The notes under the pieces are model-generated. The model was given only the letters and a program-made list of their open reading frames with translations. It had not been told where the DNA came from and did not search any database. From Rhodanobacteraceae bacterium (GTDB lineage: Bacteria; Pseudomonadota; Gammaproteobacteria; Xanthomonadales; Rhodanobacteraceae), in assembly GCA_016790075.1 (NCBI GenBank), contig JAEUPP010000069.1:62001-126000 (forward strand): DNA of 64,000 bases. Reading direction: 5' to 3'. Of this stretch, positions 9,119-18,285 are shown piece by piece. Within the stretch, counting starts at the first letter, position 1. The number at the start of each line of letters is the position of its first letter. A program made the position numbers and the translations under genes.

Positions 9119-9262
9119 TCAGCTACTCGCGGAAGCTTGCGCTTCCTTGAGCTTCTGCGCGCATTCTTCACAACAGACTTCGACTGTCGTGCTGCCAATT
9201 TTCACGCTGATGCGATTGTCATCCAGCGGGTAATCGCAGGCCGCACAGGTTTGAGGCGCCAT
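9119..9262 (-). CDS. Small Cys-rich (zinc-ribbon/TRASH-like) protein
   Basis: Forty-seven residues with two Cys pairs: CAAC near the N-terminus and CCEEC near residue 33, each flanked by charged residues. This suggests a single tightly folded metal site. ATG at 9262 is chosen because GGAG lies eight bases upstream; a longer frame back to 9301 lacks this. No signal peptide, so cytoplasmic. It lies just after dnaG on the opposite strand. I do not recognise a named family; a metal sensor, chaperone or adaptor are all possible. Confidence 0.6.
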   Translation of the reverse strand: MAPQTCAACDYPLDDNRISVKIGSTTVEVCCEECAQKLKEAQASASS

Positions 9263-9339
9263 GACCGGTCTCCAGGTTTCACCCAACAGCGGGTGATGCA
9301 CATAGTCCTGGCCCGGCTTTGCTCACGCTGTCGGAATCT

Positions 9340-10185
9340 TTAGTGACTTTCCTGCATGACACGGCCGCGCAGCGTGCGTTGGAAGTCAGACGGCGAACGG
9401 CCATAGGTCTGGCGGAATGCGGAAGCGAAGTGGCTATGGCTGGAAAAGCCAAGTTCCAGCGCCAATGCGGAAAGGTTCTGCTCCCGGGGCAGGCGATCGA
9501 GGGCGCGGGCAAGACGCAGTCGCAGCTGGTAGCGATACAGTGGCAAGCCTTCGACCTGCTGGAACGCCTGGGTCAGATAGACCGGCGAGCCGCCGACGTC
9601 AGCAGCGATCTCGGCCAGAGTCCAGCGGCGCGACAGGTCACTGGCGAGCAGCAACTTCGCCCGATCCACGAGTCGGCGGCGTTGCCGGGTCGAGGCTGCC
9701 GCGCGCGCAGTGCGCGGCCCCAGGCTGCGGCAGACCAGGGTCAGTAGCAATCCTTCCGCCTGCAGCGGTTCGAGCTGAGCGCCGACGAGGCCATGCCGCA
9801 GCAACGCGACCAGCGCTTGTGCTCGCGGGTCGATACGCAGGCTCTGTACCGACAGCCCTGGTGCGCCACGCTGCAGCAGTGCCGGGGGCGCGAGTTCCTG
9901 GATCAGTGCTTCCGGCAGGGCCAGCGCAAGGCAGGCATCTCCGCCGTCGACTGGATGGCTGACCTGATAGGCCTGCCCCTGATTGAAGAACAGCACGTGG
10001 TTGGCATCCGCTACGGCCAGGTCGCTGCCGACATGCCGCACATAGACGCCGCGGTACGGGAACACGAGATGCGTGGTCGCCGCGCATTCCTCGGCACTGC
10101 GATGCCGACATTCGCCGCGACAACACACATCCCGTACCGACAGGGTGCCGGTATCCAGCAACAAGCTGATGTCGAATTCAGGCAT
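9340..10185 (-). CDS. AraC-family transcriptional regulator
   Basis: About 281 aa. The last 100 residues form the double helix-turn-helix of the AraC family: a first HTH around WTLAEIAADVGGSPVYL and a second around LSALALELGFSSHSHFASAF, then YGRSPSDFQ. The N-terminal half is a cupin-like sensor region that begins with a striking cluster, CCRGECRH, and a further Cys (about residues 20-32), which could bind a metal or sense redox. The ATG at 10185 is preferred because longer frames overlap the ctaE gene and its terminator. Target genes are unknown; the adjacent oxidase operon is one candidate. Confidence 0.85.
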   Translation of the reverse strand: MPEFDISLLLDTGTLSVRDVCCRGECRHRSAEECAATTHLVFPYRGVYVRHVGSDLAVADANHVLFFNQGQAYQVSHPVDGGDACLALALPEALIQELAPPALLQRGAPGLSVQSLRIDPRAQALVALLRHGLVGAQLEPLQAEGLLLTLVCRSLGPRTARAAASTRQRRRLVDRAKLLLASDLSRRWTLAEIAADVGGSPVYLTQAFQQVEGLPLYRYQLRLRLARALDRLPREQNLSALALELGFSSHSHFASAFRQTYGRSPSDFQRTLRGRVMQESH

Positions 10186-10245
10186 GGCAGGTGCGGCGTC
10201 AACCGGAGGCCAGCCTAGCCGATCGGGGCGCCCGACCGCCAGAGA

Positions 10246-10271
10246 CGAAAAAGCCGCGCAGTGCGCGGCTT
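10246..10271 (-). terminator. Intrinsic terminator of the cytochrome oxidase operon
   Basis: A perfect 9-bp GC-rich stem (10251-10259 with 10263-10271) with a 3-base loop is followed on the minus strand by five T. It lies 24 bases after the ctaE stop codon. Confidence 0.85.
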
Positions 10272-10294
10272 CTGCGTGTGCTTCTGCCTGTGGT

Positions 10295-11167
10295 TCAGAG
10301 CACGTAGACGAACATGAACAGGCCCAGCCAGACCACGTCAACAAAGTGCCAGTACCAGGCGACGGCCTCGAAACCGAAGTGGTGGTCCTTGGAGAAGTGG
10401 CCCTTGAGGCAACGGAACCAGATGATCAGCAGCATGATCGTGCCCAGGGTCACGTGCAGGCCGTGGAAGCCCGTGAGCATGAAGAAGGTCGAACCGTAGA
10501 CGCCCGAGCCCAGGGTCAGGTTCAGGTGCTGATAGGCCTCGATGTATTCCTCGGCCTGGTAATACAGGAACAGGGCACCCAGCGCTACGGTAAGGCCGAG
10601 GAACACGAGCAGCTGCTTGCGGTGACCGGCACGCAGTGCGTGGTGTGCAATCGTGATCGTGACGCCTGAGGTCAGCAGGATCAGGGTGTTCAGCAGTGGC
10701 ACACCCCAGGCCGGAATGGTCTGGAAGGCGCCTCCGACAGCTTCCGGGCCGTTTGTCGGCCAGGCCGGCGCATAGCCCTGGTGCAGGTAGAAATTGGTCA
10801 GCGCGCCATCCCCTTCGCCGCCCAGCCAGGGCACGGAATACATGCGGGCATAGAACAGTGCACCGAAGAAAGCGGCGAAAAACATGATCTCGGAGAAGAT
10901 GAACCACATCATGCCCATGCGGAACGAGACGTCCACCTGGGAGTTGTACATGCCCTTGATGGACTCGCGGATCACGTCGCCGAACCAACCCCACATCATG
11001 AACAGCAGGATCGCAACGCCGACATAAAACGCAGGCTTGCCCCAGCTGACCTCATTGAGCCAGTTGGCCGCGCCTATCATGGTCGTGAACAGACCTATCG
11101 TGCCCACCGCGGGCCACTTGCTGCCATGCGGCACGTAGTAGATGTGCTTGCCTTCTGCTGTCGCCAT
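10295..11167 (-). CDS. ctaE: Cytochrome c oxidase subunit III
   Basis: A 290-aa membrane protein with about seven helices. The N-terminus YYVPHGSKWPAVGTIGLF, the segment FRMGMMWFIFSEIMFFAAFF and the terminal YWHFVDVVWLGLFMFVYVL, with its conserved HFVDVVW, identify CtaE/CoxC. Subunit III stabilises the catalytic core and the proton-uptake path. It starts with ATG 27 bases after ctaG and is the last gene of the operon, ending at a strong terminator. Confidence 0.96.
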   Translation of the reverse strand: MATAEGKHIYYVPHGSKWPAVGTIGLFTTMIGAANWLNEVSWGKPAFYVGVAILLFMMWGWFGDVIRESIKGMYNSQVDVSFRMGMMWFIFSEIMFFAAFFGALFYARMYSVPWLGGEGDGALTNFYLHQGYAPAWPTNGPEAVGGAFQTIPAWGVPLLNTLILLTSGVTITIAHHALRAGHRKQLLVFLGLTVALGALFLYYQAEEYIEAYQHLNLTLGSGVYGSTFFMLTGFHGLHVTLGTIMLLIIWFRCLKGHFSKDHHFGFEAVAWYWHFVDVVWLGLFMFVYVL

Positions 11168-11194
11168 GGTGAAAACCCCGGTAGAAACGCTGGA

Positions 11195-11767
11195 TCAGGA
11201 CGCCGGCGCGGCGGCCTGGTTGGATTCGGCCAGTTTCTTGGTCGCCACATCGTTCTCCAGGAACGTATAGGCAAGCGTCAAGGTACTGATGTCTTTGGGC
11301 AGCCGCGGGTCGACGACAAAGCGCACGGGCATGCGCTTGGATTCGCCGGCCTTGAGCAACTGCTCGGTGAAGCAGAAGCACTCGGTCTTATTGAAATACA
11401 ACGAGGCCGAATTCGGCGCGACGCTCGGCACGGCATTGCCGACGATATCGCGCTCAGAAACATTGGTCGCATCGAACCAGGCCTCGGTAAGCTGCCCAGG
11501 ATGCACTTGCATACTGACTTTCTCCGCGCTGAATACCCAGGGCAGCTTGGACTTGGTATTGGCAAGAAACTGCACCGTCACTAGCCGCGACTCGTCGACC
11601 GCCATTGCCGCAGCGGCCTCCGCATCGACCGCTCCCTGATCAAGCTTGATGCCCAGCACATGCTCACAGGCAATCTCGTACAGCGGTACCAGCGCGAAAC
11701 CAAATACAAAGAAACCGCCAGCAATAAGCCAACCCTTCTTCTGCCACCGGCGATTCACGGCGCTCAC
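11195..11767 (-). CDS. ctaG: Cytochrome c oxidase assembly protein CtaG/Cox11
   Basis: A 190-aa protein with one N-terminal membrane helix and a periplasmic copper-binding domain. The Cox11 copper motif CFCF lies in the segment YFNKTECFCFTEQ. It delivers copper to the CuB site of subunit I. GTG at 11767 is chosen: it overlaps the stop of the upstream small gene by four bases (GTGA), a coupling arrangement, and gives the expected length. Operon position between ctaD and ctaE is standard. Confidence 0.94.
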   Translation of the reverse strand: MSAVNRRWQKKGWLIAGGFFVFGFALVPLYEIACEHVLGIKLDQGAVDAEAAAAMAVDESRLVTVQFLANTKSKLPWVFSAEKVSMQVHPGQLTEAWFDATNVSERDIVGNAVPSVAPNSASLYFNKTECFCFTEQLLKAGESKRMPVRFVVDPRLPKDISTLTLAYTFLENDVATKKLAESNQAAAPAS

Positions 11768-11913
11768 AGACCGGTTCCGCCCTGGGCGAGCAACACGGCG
11801 CGCACAAAGAACGCGCCATAGATCAGGGCGACCACACCCACGACAACCCACACCGTACGGCGCACAGCCGTACGACGTGTAACCGGATCGAAGCGGGCGG
11901 GTTCGGTCGTCAT
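11764..11913 (-). CDS. Small cytochrome oxidase-associated membrane protein (49 aa)
   Basis: Translation of this stretch gives 49 residues: a polar N-terminus (MTTEPARFDPVTRRTAVRR), one hydrophobic helix (VWVVVGVVALIYGAFFV) and a short tail. It starts with ATG 40 bases after the ctaD stop, and its TGA overlaps the ctaG start by four bases. Short single-helix proteins occupy this place in many proteobacterial oxidase operons and are annotated as small assembly proteins. Role by position: assembly or stability of the oxidase, perhaps coupled to CtaG copper delivery. That is inference. Confidence 0.8.
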   Translation of the reverse strand: MTTEPARFDPVTRRTAVRRTVWVVVGVVALIYGAFFVRAVLLAQGGTGL

Positions 11914-11953
11914 GGGATCAGACGCGCGCCATGCAGGCATGGCGCACTGGGCC

Positions 11954-13582
11954 TCAGTGGGTCGGATCGCCGTGCGCCAGATCCTGCGCGCGAATCACCG
12001 GCGGTTCGGTGAAGGTATGGTGTGGTGCGGGCGAAGGCACGGTCCATTCCAGACCATGCGCACCTTCCCAGACCTGCTGCGTAGCCGCAGCCCCGTGTTT
12101 CTTGGAATGCCACAGGATCAGGAACATGAACACCGGCGTGCAAAGCATGCCGAAAGCGCCGATCGAGCTGATCAGATTCCAGTCGGCAAACGCGACGTTG
12201 TAGTCCGGAATACGGCGCGGCATGCCAGCCAGACCCAGGAAGTGCTGCGGGAAGAACAGCAGATTCACGAATACGATGGTCCACCAGAAATGGAATTTGC
12301 CCCATTTCTCGGAGTACATCCTGCCGGTCCACTTCGGCCACCAGTAGTAGACCGCAGCGATGATGGAGAACAGCGCGCCGGTCACGAGCACATAGTGGAA
12401 ATGCGCCACGACGAAATAGGTGTCGTGGTACTGGAAGTCGGCCGGCACGATCGCGAGCATCAGGCCCGAAAAGCCACCGATGGTGAACAGGATAACGAAG
12501 CCGATTGCCCAGAGCATGGGCGTCTCGAACGTCATCGAGCCCTTCCACATCGTGGACACCCAGTTGAACACCTTAACGCCCGTGGGCACGGCGATCATCA
12601 TGGTCGCGTACATGAAGAACAGTTCACCACCCAGCGGCATGCCGACCGTGAACATGTGATGTGCCCAGACGATGAACGACAGGAACGCGATAGAGGCTGT
12701 CGCGTACACCATGGCCTGGTAGCCAAACAGCGGCTTGCGCGCGAAGGTCGGGATGATCTCCGACACAACGCCGAAGGCCGGCAGAATCATGATGTAGACC
12801 TCGGGGTGACCGAAGAACCAGAAGATGTGCTGGAACATCACCGGATCACCGCCACCGGCTGCATTGAAGAAGCTGGTGCCGAAGAACTTGTCGGTCAGGA
12901 GCATGGTGACAGCACCGGCCAGCACGGGCATCACCGCGATCAGCAGGAACGCCGTGATAAGCCAGGTCCAGACGAACAGCGGCATCTTGAGCAGATCCAT
13001 GCCCGGCGCACGCATGTTGAGAATGGTCGCGATGATGTTGATCGCACCCATGATCGAGCTGATGCCCATCATGTGAATCGCGAAGATCGCAAAAGCGACC
13101 GACGAACCGCCCTGCAGCGACAGCGGCGGATACAGCGTCCAGCCGCCGGCCGGCGCACCACCCGGCAGGAACAGCGTGCAGAGCAGCACCGTGAACGCAA
13201 ACGGCATGATCCAGAAGGACCAGTTGTTCATGCGCGGCAACGCCATGTCGGGCGCGCCGATCTGCAGCGGGATCATCCAGTTGGCCAGGCCGACGAAGGC
13301 CGGCATGACGCCGCCGAAAATCATGACCAGGGCATGCACCGTGGTCATCTGGTTGAAGAAGCCCGGGTCGACAAACTGCAGGCCCGGCGTCATCAGCTCC
13401 GCACGGATGACGCCGGACATGGCGCCGCCTATGCAGAACATGATGAAGGCGAAGACCAGGTACAGCGTACCGATGTCCTTGTGGTTGGTCGTGAAGACCC
13501 AGCGATCCCAGAAGCCTTGCGGCTTGTGGTCGTGGTCGTCGTGGTGATCGGCGTGATGACCGGCGGCGGCGTGCGTAGCCAT
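11954..13582 (-). CDS. ctaD: Cytochrome c oxidase subunit I
   Basis: A 542-aa, about twelve-helix catalytic subunit. [11 protein letters not shown] opens the core. The [11 protein letters not shown] segment of the D-channel, the [10 protein letters not shown] motif (CuB His, cross-linked Tyr and the A1-type Glu), WAHHMF (two more CuB ligands) and the VVAHFHYVL haem-ligand segment are all present, so this is an A1-type haem-copper oxidase. The N-terminus is unusually His- and Asp-rich (residues 4-20). It starts with ATG 22 bases after ctaC. Confidence 0.98.
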   Translation of the reverse strand: MATHAAAGHHADHHDDHDHKPQGFWDRWVFTTNHKDIGTLYLVFAFIMFCIGGAMSGVIRAELMTPGLQFVDPGFFNQMTTVHALVMIFGGVMPAFVGLANWMIPLQIGAPDMALPRMNNWSFWIMPFAFTVLLCTLFLPGGAPAGGWTLYPPLSLQGGSSVAFAIFAIHMMGISSIMGAINIIATILNMRAPGMDLLKMPLFVWTWLITAFLLIAVMPVLAGAVTMLLTDKFFGTSFFNAAGGGDPVMFQHIFWFFGHPEVYIMILPAFGVVSEIIPTFARKPLFGYQAMVYATASIAFLSFIVWAHHMFTVGMPLGGELFFMYATMMIAVPTGVKVFNWVSTMWKGSMTFETPMLWAIGFVILFTIGGFSGLMLAIVPADFQYHDTYFVVAHFHYVLVTGALFSIIAAVYYWWPKWTGRMYSEKWGKFHFWWTIVFVNLLFFPQHFLGLAGMPRRIPDYNVAFADWNLISSIGAFGMLCTPVFMFLILWHSKKHGAAATQQVWEGAHGLEWTVPSPAPHHTFTEPPVIRAQDLAHGDPTH

Positions 13583-13604
13583 GGATTCGACCTCGTACTA
13601 AGAC

Positions 13605-14507
13605 TTAACCCTGCGGCGCGGCGGCGGGAGCCGGCGCGGCAGGAGCGGTAGCGGGAGTAGCAGCCGCCTGCTGTGCGGCCAGCCACCGGTCGAATTCGGC
13701 CTTGGGCTTGGCTTCGACCACGATAGGCATGAAGCCGTGATCCTGGCCGCAGAGCTCGGCGCACTGGCCGCGGTAGGTACCCGGCTGTTCGATCAGGGTC
13801 CAGGCATCGTTGATGATGTCGGGGATGGCGTCGGTCTTCCAGCCCAGCGCCGGCACCCACCAGGCGTGGATCACATCGTCTGCGGTGACGACGAAGCGGA
13901 TCTTTGCGTTGGTCGGCAGCACCAGCGGCTTGTCGACATTGAGCAGATACGTGGCCTCATCGCCGACCTTGACCGCGTGCGGGTCCAGGCCCGACTTGAG
14001 CTGGCGCGTCTTGTCGCTTTCGGCGTCGAGCTTGGACACGAAATTCACGCCAGTGGGCTTGCCTTCGTAGTCGACGTATTCGTAGCGCCACTTCCACTGG
14101 TAACCCGTGACCTTGACGGTGAGAACCGGGTTGGACGTGTCGGCCTGCTTCACCAGCATCTGCGTAGCTGGCCAGGCCATGACGACGAGGATCAGGATGG
14201 GGATGACGGTCCAGATCACTTCGGCCTTGGTGTTATGGCTCCACTGTGCGGCGACAGCACCCTTGGACTTGCGGAACTTGAACATCGCATAGGCCATGGC
14301 GCCGAACACGATGACGCCGATGACCACACAGACCCAGAGCGCAATCATGTGCATGCGGTAAGCGTTGCGCGCTGTCTCGGTGACGCCCTCGCCCATGTTC
14401 AGCTGCCAGCGCGCCGGCATGCTGGAGGCGTGGACCATTCCCGCTGTCGTCGCGAGCACGGCTGCCGAAACGGCGCGCCTGATACGCGTAGTTGCCAGAG
14501 ACTTCAT
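13605..14507 (-). CDS. ctaC: Cytochrome c oxidase subunit II
   Basis: About 300 aa. An N-terminal signal peptide (cleavage near VHAS) precedes two membrane helices and a periplasmic cupredoxin domain. The CuA site is CAELCGQDHGFM, with the upstream His in DDVIHAWWVPALGWKTDAIP. There is no fused cytochrome c domain: the tail is a low-complexity Ala/Pro stretch. Three in-frame starts are close together (GTG 14516, ATG 14513, ATG 14507). I prefer 14507 because AGGG lies eight bases upstream and MKSL is a normal signal-peptide start. It is the first gene of the operon. Confidence 0.95.
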   Translation of the reverse strand: MKSLATTRIRRAVSAAVLATTAGMVHASSMPARWQLNMGEGVTETARNAYRMHMIALWVCVVIGVIVFGAMAYAMFKFRKSKGAVAAQWSHNTKAEVIWTVIPILILVVMAWPATQMLVKQADTSNPVLTVKVTGYQWKWRYEYVDYEGKPTGVNFVSKLDAESDKTRQLKSGLDPHAVKVGDEATYLLNVDKPLVLPTNAKIRFVVTADDVIHAWWVPALGWKTDAIPDIINDAWTLIEQPGTYRGQCAELCGQDHGFMPIVVEAKPKAEFDRWLAAQQAAATPATAPAAPAPAAAPQG

Positions 14508-14516
14508 TGCCATCAC

Positions 14517-14795
14517 CCTAAAGCCATCCCAGTCGTTGGGGTCGCCGCCTTACGCGAGTCGCCATCACCGTCGCAACGGTCAGCTCTACCCGCGTCCGGC
14601 CACGCACCGAATGCCATTGCGCCACCGATCGCAGGCCCGGCTGGAGGGCCCGCGGAGCACCGTTATGCCGCAGCGCGAACCAAAGGCGTCGCGCAGAGTC
14701 AGCTTCAGGCAGTCCCGCATGATCGGCACTGTCGCACCATGACGGTGGCGGCAAAGTCGCCGCACCGGCAGCAGCGCCAAGCGTAGAACCGCGAA
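14517..14795. other. Long leader region upstream of ctaC
   Basis: No convincing gene. If the promoter at 14796-14824 is right this whole stretch is transcribed as the ctaC 5' leader. Very short minus-strand frames with ATG (for example 44 codons) occur but show no family resemblance. Confidence 0.4.
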
Positions 14796-14824
14796 ATGAT
14801 AGTGGCTAGGCCGGGCACGGGCAA
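14796..14824 (-). promoter_or_regulatory. Candidate promoter of the cytochrome oxidase operon
   Basis: On the minus strand TTGCCC (14824-14819) and TATCAT (14801-14796) are separated by exactly 17 bp. Transcription would begin near 14789, leaving a leader of roughly 280 bases before ctaC. Confidence 0.5.
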
Positions 14825-14927
14825 GGAAACCGAAACGCTGCCGCGGAATGCCCCGCTCAGCACCGCCCGCTGCGCTGCGGTAAATTGCCGCAGGGCCGAT
14901 ACTGTCGCCTACATGCCGATTTGGTTC

Positions 14928-14955
14928 TTGACCGGCTAGCCCCCCCCTCTAGAAT
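14928..14955 (+). promoter_or_regulatory. Candidate promoter of putA
   Basis: TTGACC (14928-14933) and TAGAAT (14950-14955) are 16 bp apart, a near-consensus sigma-70 pair. Transcription would start near 14962, which favours the GTG at 15014 as the putA start. Confidence 0.6.
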
Positions 14956-15013
14956 CGCGAGCCTCCCCATGCCGGGCCAGGGCCAGGCCGGCAGCCCACC
15001 AGCGAGACCCTCC

Positions 15014-18000
15014 GTGAGTGCTGACATCCTGAAACCCGAATTGCCCGCGCCGGCCGATGCAGCACGAGCGCGCATGACCGCCGCGTACTGCCGCGACGAA
15101 ACCGAGGCGGTCAACGAACTCGTCGCCCAGGCTGCATTGCCGCCAGCAGAACGCGACCTGGTACTGACCCGCGCCAGCGAACTCGTGGCGCGGGTGCGCG
15201 CCAAGGCCGATCAGAAATCGGCTGTGGAATCCTTCATGCGGGAATACGACCTGTCGTCCGAAGAAGGCGTGCTGCTGATGTGCGTGGCCGAAGCGCTGCT
15301 GCGCATCCCTGACCGCATTACCGCCGACAAGCTGATCTCGGACAAGCTGGGAGACGCGAACTGGGAGTCGCATCTGGGCAAGAGCGACTCCGTACTCGTC
15401 AACGCCGGCACCTGGGGCCTGATGCTGACCGGCAAGCTTGTGACGCTGGCCGACGAGACCCAGCGCAATTTCCTCGGTGCGCTCAAGCGGCTGATCGGTC
15501 GCGCGGGCGAACCCGTAATACGCCTGGCGGTGCGCCAGGCCATGCGCATCATGGGTCATCAGTTTGTGATGGGCAGGACGATCAAGGAGGCGCTCGATCG
15601 GGCCGAGGAAAAGGAAAACCGCGTCTATCGCTATTCCTACGACATGCTCGGCGAAGGCGCGCTGACGACGCCCGACGGTGAACGCTACCACCGCGCTTAT
15701 GTCGAGGCGATCAAAGCCCTGGGCGCGCGCGGCCCGTTTGCGAATGTGCTCGATGCACCGTCGATCTCCATCAAGTTGTCGGCGCTGCATCCGCGCTACG
15801 AGGTCGCCAAGCGCGAGCGCGTGATCGCGGAACTGCAGCCAAAGTTGCTGGAGCTTGCACAACTCGCCAAGACCCAGGGCATCTGCCTGACCGTCGATGC
15901 CGAGGAGTCCGAGCGCCTGGAAATATCCCTGGACATCATTGCCGCAGTACACGCCCACCCCTCACTCGTGGGCTGGCAGGGCTTTGGTCTGGCGGTGCAG
16001 GCCTACCAGAAACGCGCGCCGTTCGTGATCGACTGGCTGGCCGAAAAGGCCAAGGCCAACGGACAGCGCTGGTGCGTGCGGCTGGTCAAGGGCGCCTATT
16101 GGGATTCGGAGGTCAAACGCGCCCAGGAAGGAGGCCATGCCGGTTATCCGGTCTTCACACGCAAGCCGAATACCGATGTGTCCTATCTCGCCTGCGCACG
16201 CCGCCTGTTTGACTACGGCGAGCTGTTCTATCCCGCGTTTGCGACCCACAACGCGCACACGATCGCCGCGATCCACCATATGGCCCGCGGCCGGCCGTTT
16301 GAATTCCAGCGCCTGCACGGCATGGGTGCCGACCTCTACGCCGAGGTCGTCGGCGAGCGCCACCTCAACATGCCCTGCCGCGTCTACGCGCCGGTGGGCT
16401 CGCACGAAGACCTGCTGCCCTATCTGGTCCGCCGCCTTCTGGAAAACGGCGCAAATACCAGTTTTGTCAATCGCATCGTCGACGAAAGCCTGTCGATACG
16501 CGACCTCGTCGCCGACCCGGTCGAGGTCGTGCGCCAATTCACGACCAAACCACATCCGCGCATTCCGCAGCCGGCCGGCCTGTTTGGCGAACAACGGAAG
16601 AATTCCATGGGCATCAATCTCGGAAACGACAACGAACTCAAGGCGCTCGCCGACGCGATCGCGGCTTCACCGCAGACCTGGTCAGCCAAGCCACTGGTGC
16701 CCGGCGCCAACCTTTCCGGTGCCGCCGTACCGGTCACCGACCCGGCCGACCGCCGCCGCAACGTCGGCAGCTGGCAGCCGGCTGATGCCGCTGATGTAGA
16801 CCGGGCCGTCGCGAACGCAGTCGCCGCACAGCCCGACTGGGATCGCACGCCGGCCGCCGGCCGCGCCAAGATTCTCGAGCACACCGCCGACCTGATGGAG
16901 ACACACCGCGGCGAACTGATCGCCCTGTGCGTACGCGAAGCCGGCAAGACCATTCCGGATGCCATCGCCGAGGTACGCGAAGCCGTCGACTTCTGCCGCT
17001 ACTACGCGGCGCAAGCGCGCAAGATGCTCGCCCATGGCGAAATGCTGCCCGGCCCTACGGGTGAGTCGAACCAGCTATTCCTGCACGGCCGCGGTGTATT
17101 TGTCGCCATCAGCCCCTGGAACTTCCCGCTGGCGATCTATATCGGCCAGGTCGTGGCTGCGCTGGTCGCGGGCAACGCAGTGATTGCCAAGCCGGCCGAG
17201 CAGACCAACCTGGTCGCGTTCCGTGCCACCCAACTGCTGCACGAAGCTGGCGTGCCGGCCGCGGTGCTGCAGTTCGTGCCTGGTGACGGCGCGACCGTCG
17301 GCGCTGCACTGTGCAAGGACCCACGTATCGCCGGCGTCGTCTTCACCGGCTCCACCGAGACGGCGCGCGCGATCAACCGTTCGCTGGCCGCACGTGATGC
17401 AGCCATCGCCGTACTCATCGCCGAAACCGGCGGCCAGAACGCACTGATCGCAGATTCCTCGTCGCTGCCTGAGCAGGTGGTCAAGGACGCGGTCAGCAGC
17501 GCCTTCTACTCGGCCGGCCAGCGCTGTTCCTGCGCCCGCATCCTGTTCGTGCAGGAAGACATAGCCGACAAGGTCGTCGCCATGCTCGCCGGTGCGATGG
17601 ATGAGCTCAAGGTGGGCGAGCCGCGCCTGCTGTCGACCGACATCGGCCCCGTCATTGACGAAGACGCCCGCAAGGTGCTCACCGAACATGCGCAGCGCAT
17701 GGACCGGGAAGCCAAGCTGATCAAGGTCGCGAGCCTCGGCGCCGGCACCGAGCACGGTACATTCTTCGCGCCGCGCGCCTACGAAATCGCCTCGCTGGAC
17801 CAGCTCAAGCGCGAGGTGTTCGGCCCGGTATTGCATGTGCTGCGCTGGAAGGCGAGCGAGCTGGACAAGGTCATAGCCCAGATCAACGCCACCGGCTACG
17901 GCCTTACGCTCGGCGTGCACAGCCGCATCGACTCCACCATCGATCAAATTTCCAAAGGTGTCAAAGTCGGCAATTGCTACGTCAACCGCAACCAGATCGG

Positions 18001-18163
18001 CGCAGTCGTCGGCGTGCAGCCTTTCGGCGGTGAAGGTCTGTCAGGCACCGGCCCCAAAGCTGGCGGCCCGCACTACCTCGCCCGTTTTGTCACCGAGCGC
18101 ACCCTTACCATCAACACGACCGCAGCCGGCGGCAATGCCTCGCTGCTGACATTGGGCGAGTAA
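15014..18163 (+). CDS. putA: Bifunctional proline dehydrogenase / P5C dehydrogenase
   Basis: A 1049-aa enzyme oxidising proline to glutamate. An FAD-dependent proline dehydrogenase barrel occupies roughly residues 90-480 (for example SIKLSALHPRYE and RLVKGAYWDSE). The NAD-dependent P5C dehydrogenase fills about 520-1000, with ETGGQNALI and the catalytic Cys838 in SAGQRCSC. It lacks the ribbon-helix-helix DNA-binding domain of E. coli PutA (about 1320 aa), so it should not repress itself. GTG 15014 is chosen from the promoter position; ATG 14969 would be almost leaderless. A substrate channel between the two sites is expected for the family. Confidence 0.97.
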   Translation: MSADILKPELPAPADAARARMTAAYCRDETEAVNELVAQAALPPAERDLVLTRASELVARVRAKADQKSAVESFMREYDLSSEEGVLLMCVAEALLRIPDRITADKLISDKLGDANWESHLGKSDSVLVNAGTWGLMLTGKLVTLADETQRNFLGALKRLIGRAGEPVIRLAVRQAMRIMGHQFVMGRTIKEALDRAEEKENRVYRYSYDMLGEGALTTPDGERYHRAYVEAIKALGARGPFANVLDAPSISIKLSALHPRYEVAKRERVIAELQPKLLELAQLAKTQGICLTVDAEESERLEISLDIIAAVHAHPSLVGWQGFGLAVQAYQKRAPFVIDWLAEKAKANGQRWCVRLVKGAYWDSEVKRAQEGGHAGYPVFTRKPNTDVSYLACARRLFDYGELFYPAFATHNAHTIAAIHHMARGRPFEFQRLHGMGADLYAEVVGERHLNMPCRVYAPVGSHEDLLPYLVRRLLENGANTSFVNRIVDESLSIRDLVADPVEVVRQFTTKPHPRIPQPAGLFGEQRKNSMGINLGNDNELKALADAIAASPQTWSAKPLVPGANLSGAAVPVTDPADRRRNVGSWQPADAADVDRAVANAVAAQPDWDRTPAAGRAKILEHTADLMETHRGELIALCVREAGKTIPDAIAEVREAVDFCRYYAAQARKMLAHGEMLPGPTGESNQLFLHGRGVFVAISPWNFPLAIYIGQVVAALVAGNAVIAKPAEQTNLVAFRATQLLHEAGVPAAVLQFVPGDGATVGAALCKDPRIAGVVFTGSTETARAINRSLAARDAAIAVLIAETGGQNALIADSSSLPEQVVKDAVSSAFYSAGQRCSCARILFVQEDIADKVVAMLAGAMDELKVGEPRLLSTDIGPVIDEDARKVLTEHAQRMDREAKLIKVASLGAGTEHGTFFAPRAYEIASLDQLKREVFGPVLHVLRWKASELDKVIAQINATGYGLTLGVHSRIDSTIDQISKGVKVGNCYVNRNQIGAVVGVQPFGGEGLSGTGPKAGGPHYLARFVTERTLTINTTAAGGNASLLTLGE

Positions 18164-18171
18164 ACAACAGC

Positions 18172-18204
18172 GTCGGGCCGCCAGCGAAACGCCGGCGGCC
18201 CGAC
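18172..18204. terminator. Hairpin between putA and the GGDEF gene
   Basis: A perfect 11-bp GC-rich stem (18172-18182 with 18194-18204) and an 11-base loop lie nine bases after the putA stop, between two convergent genes. There is no T-run, so termination strength is uncertain; it could serve both directions. Confidence 0.5.
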
Positions 18205-18285
18205 AGCCTCGCCCAGCACTTCGCGCTGCACCGAAGGACACCGCGGCGTGCTGGGCATCGGCAAACATCGCCGTAGCGACCGCCT

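Noticed and set aside
11912-13651. 579-codon plus-strand frame opposite ctaD
   Set aside because: It is a shadow of ctaD: composition is dominated by His, Arg, Glu and Gln and it matches no family, while the minus strand carries a perfect subunit I.
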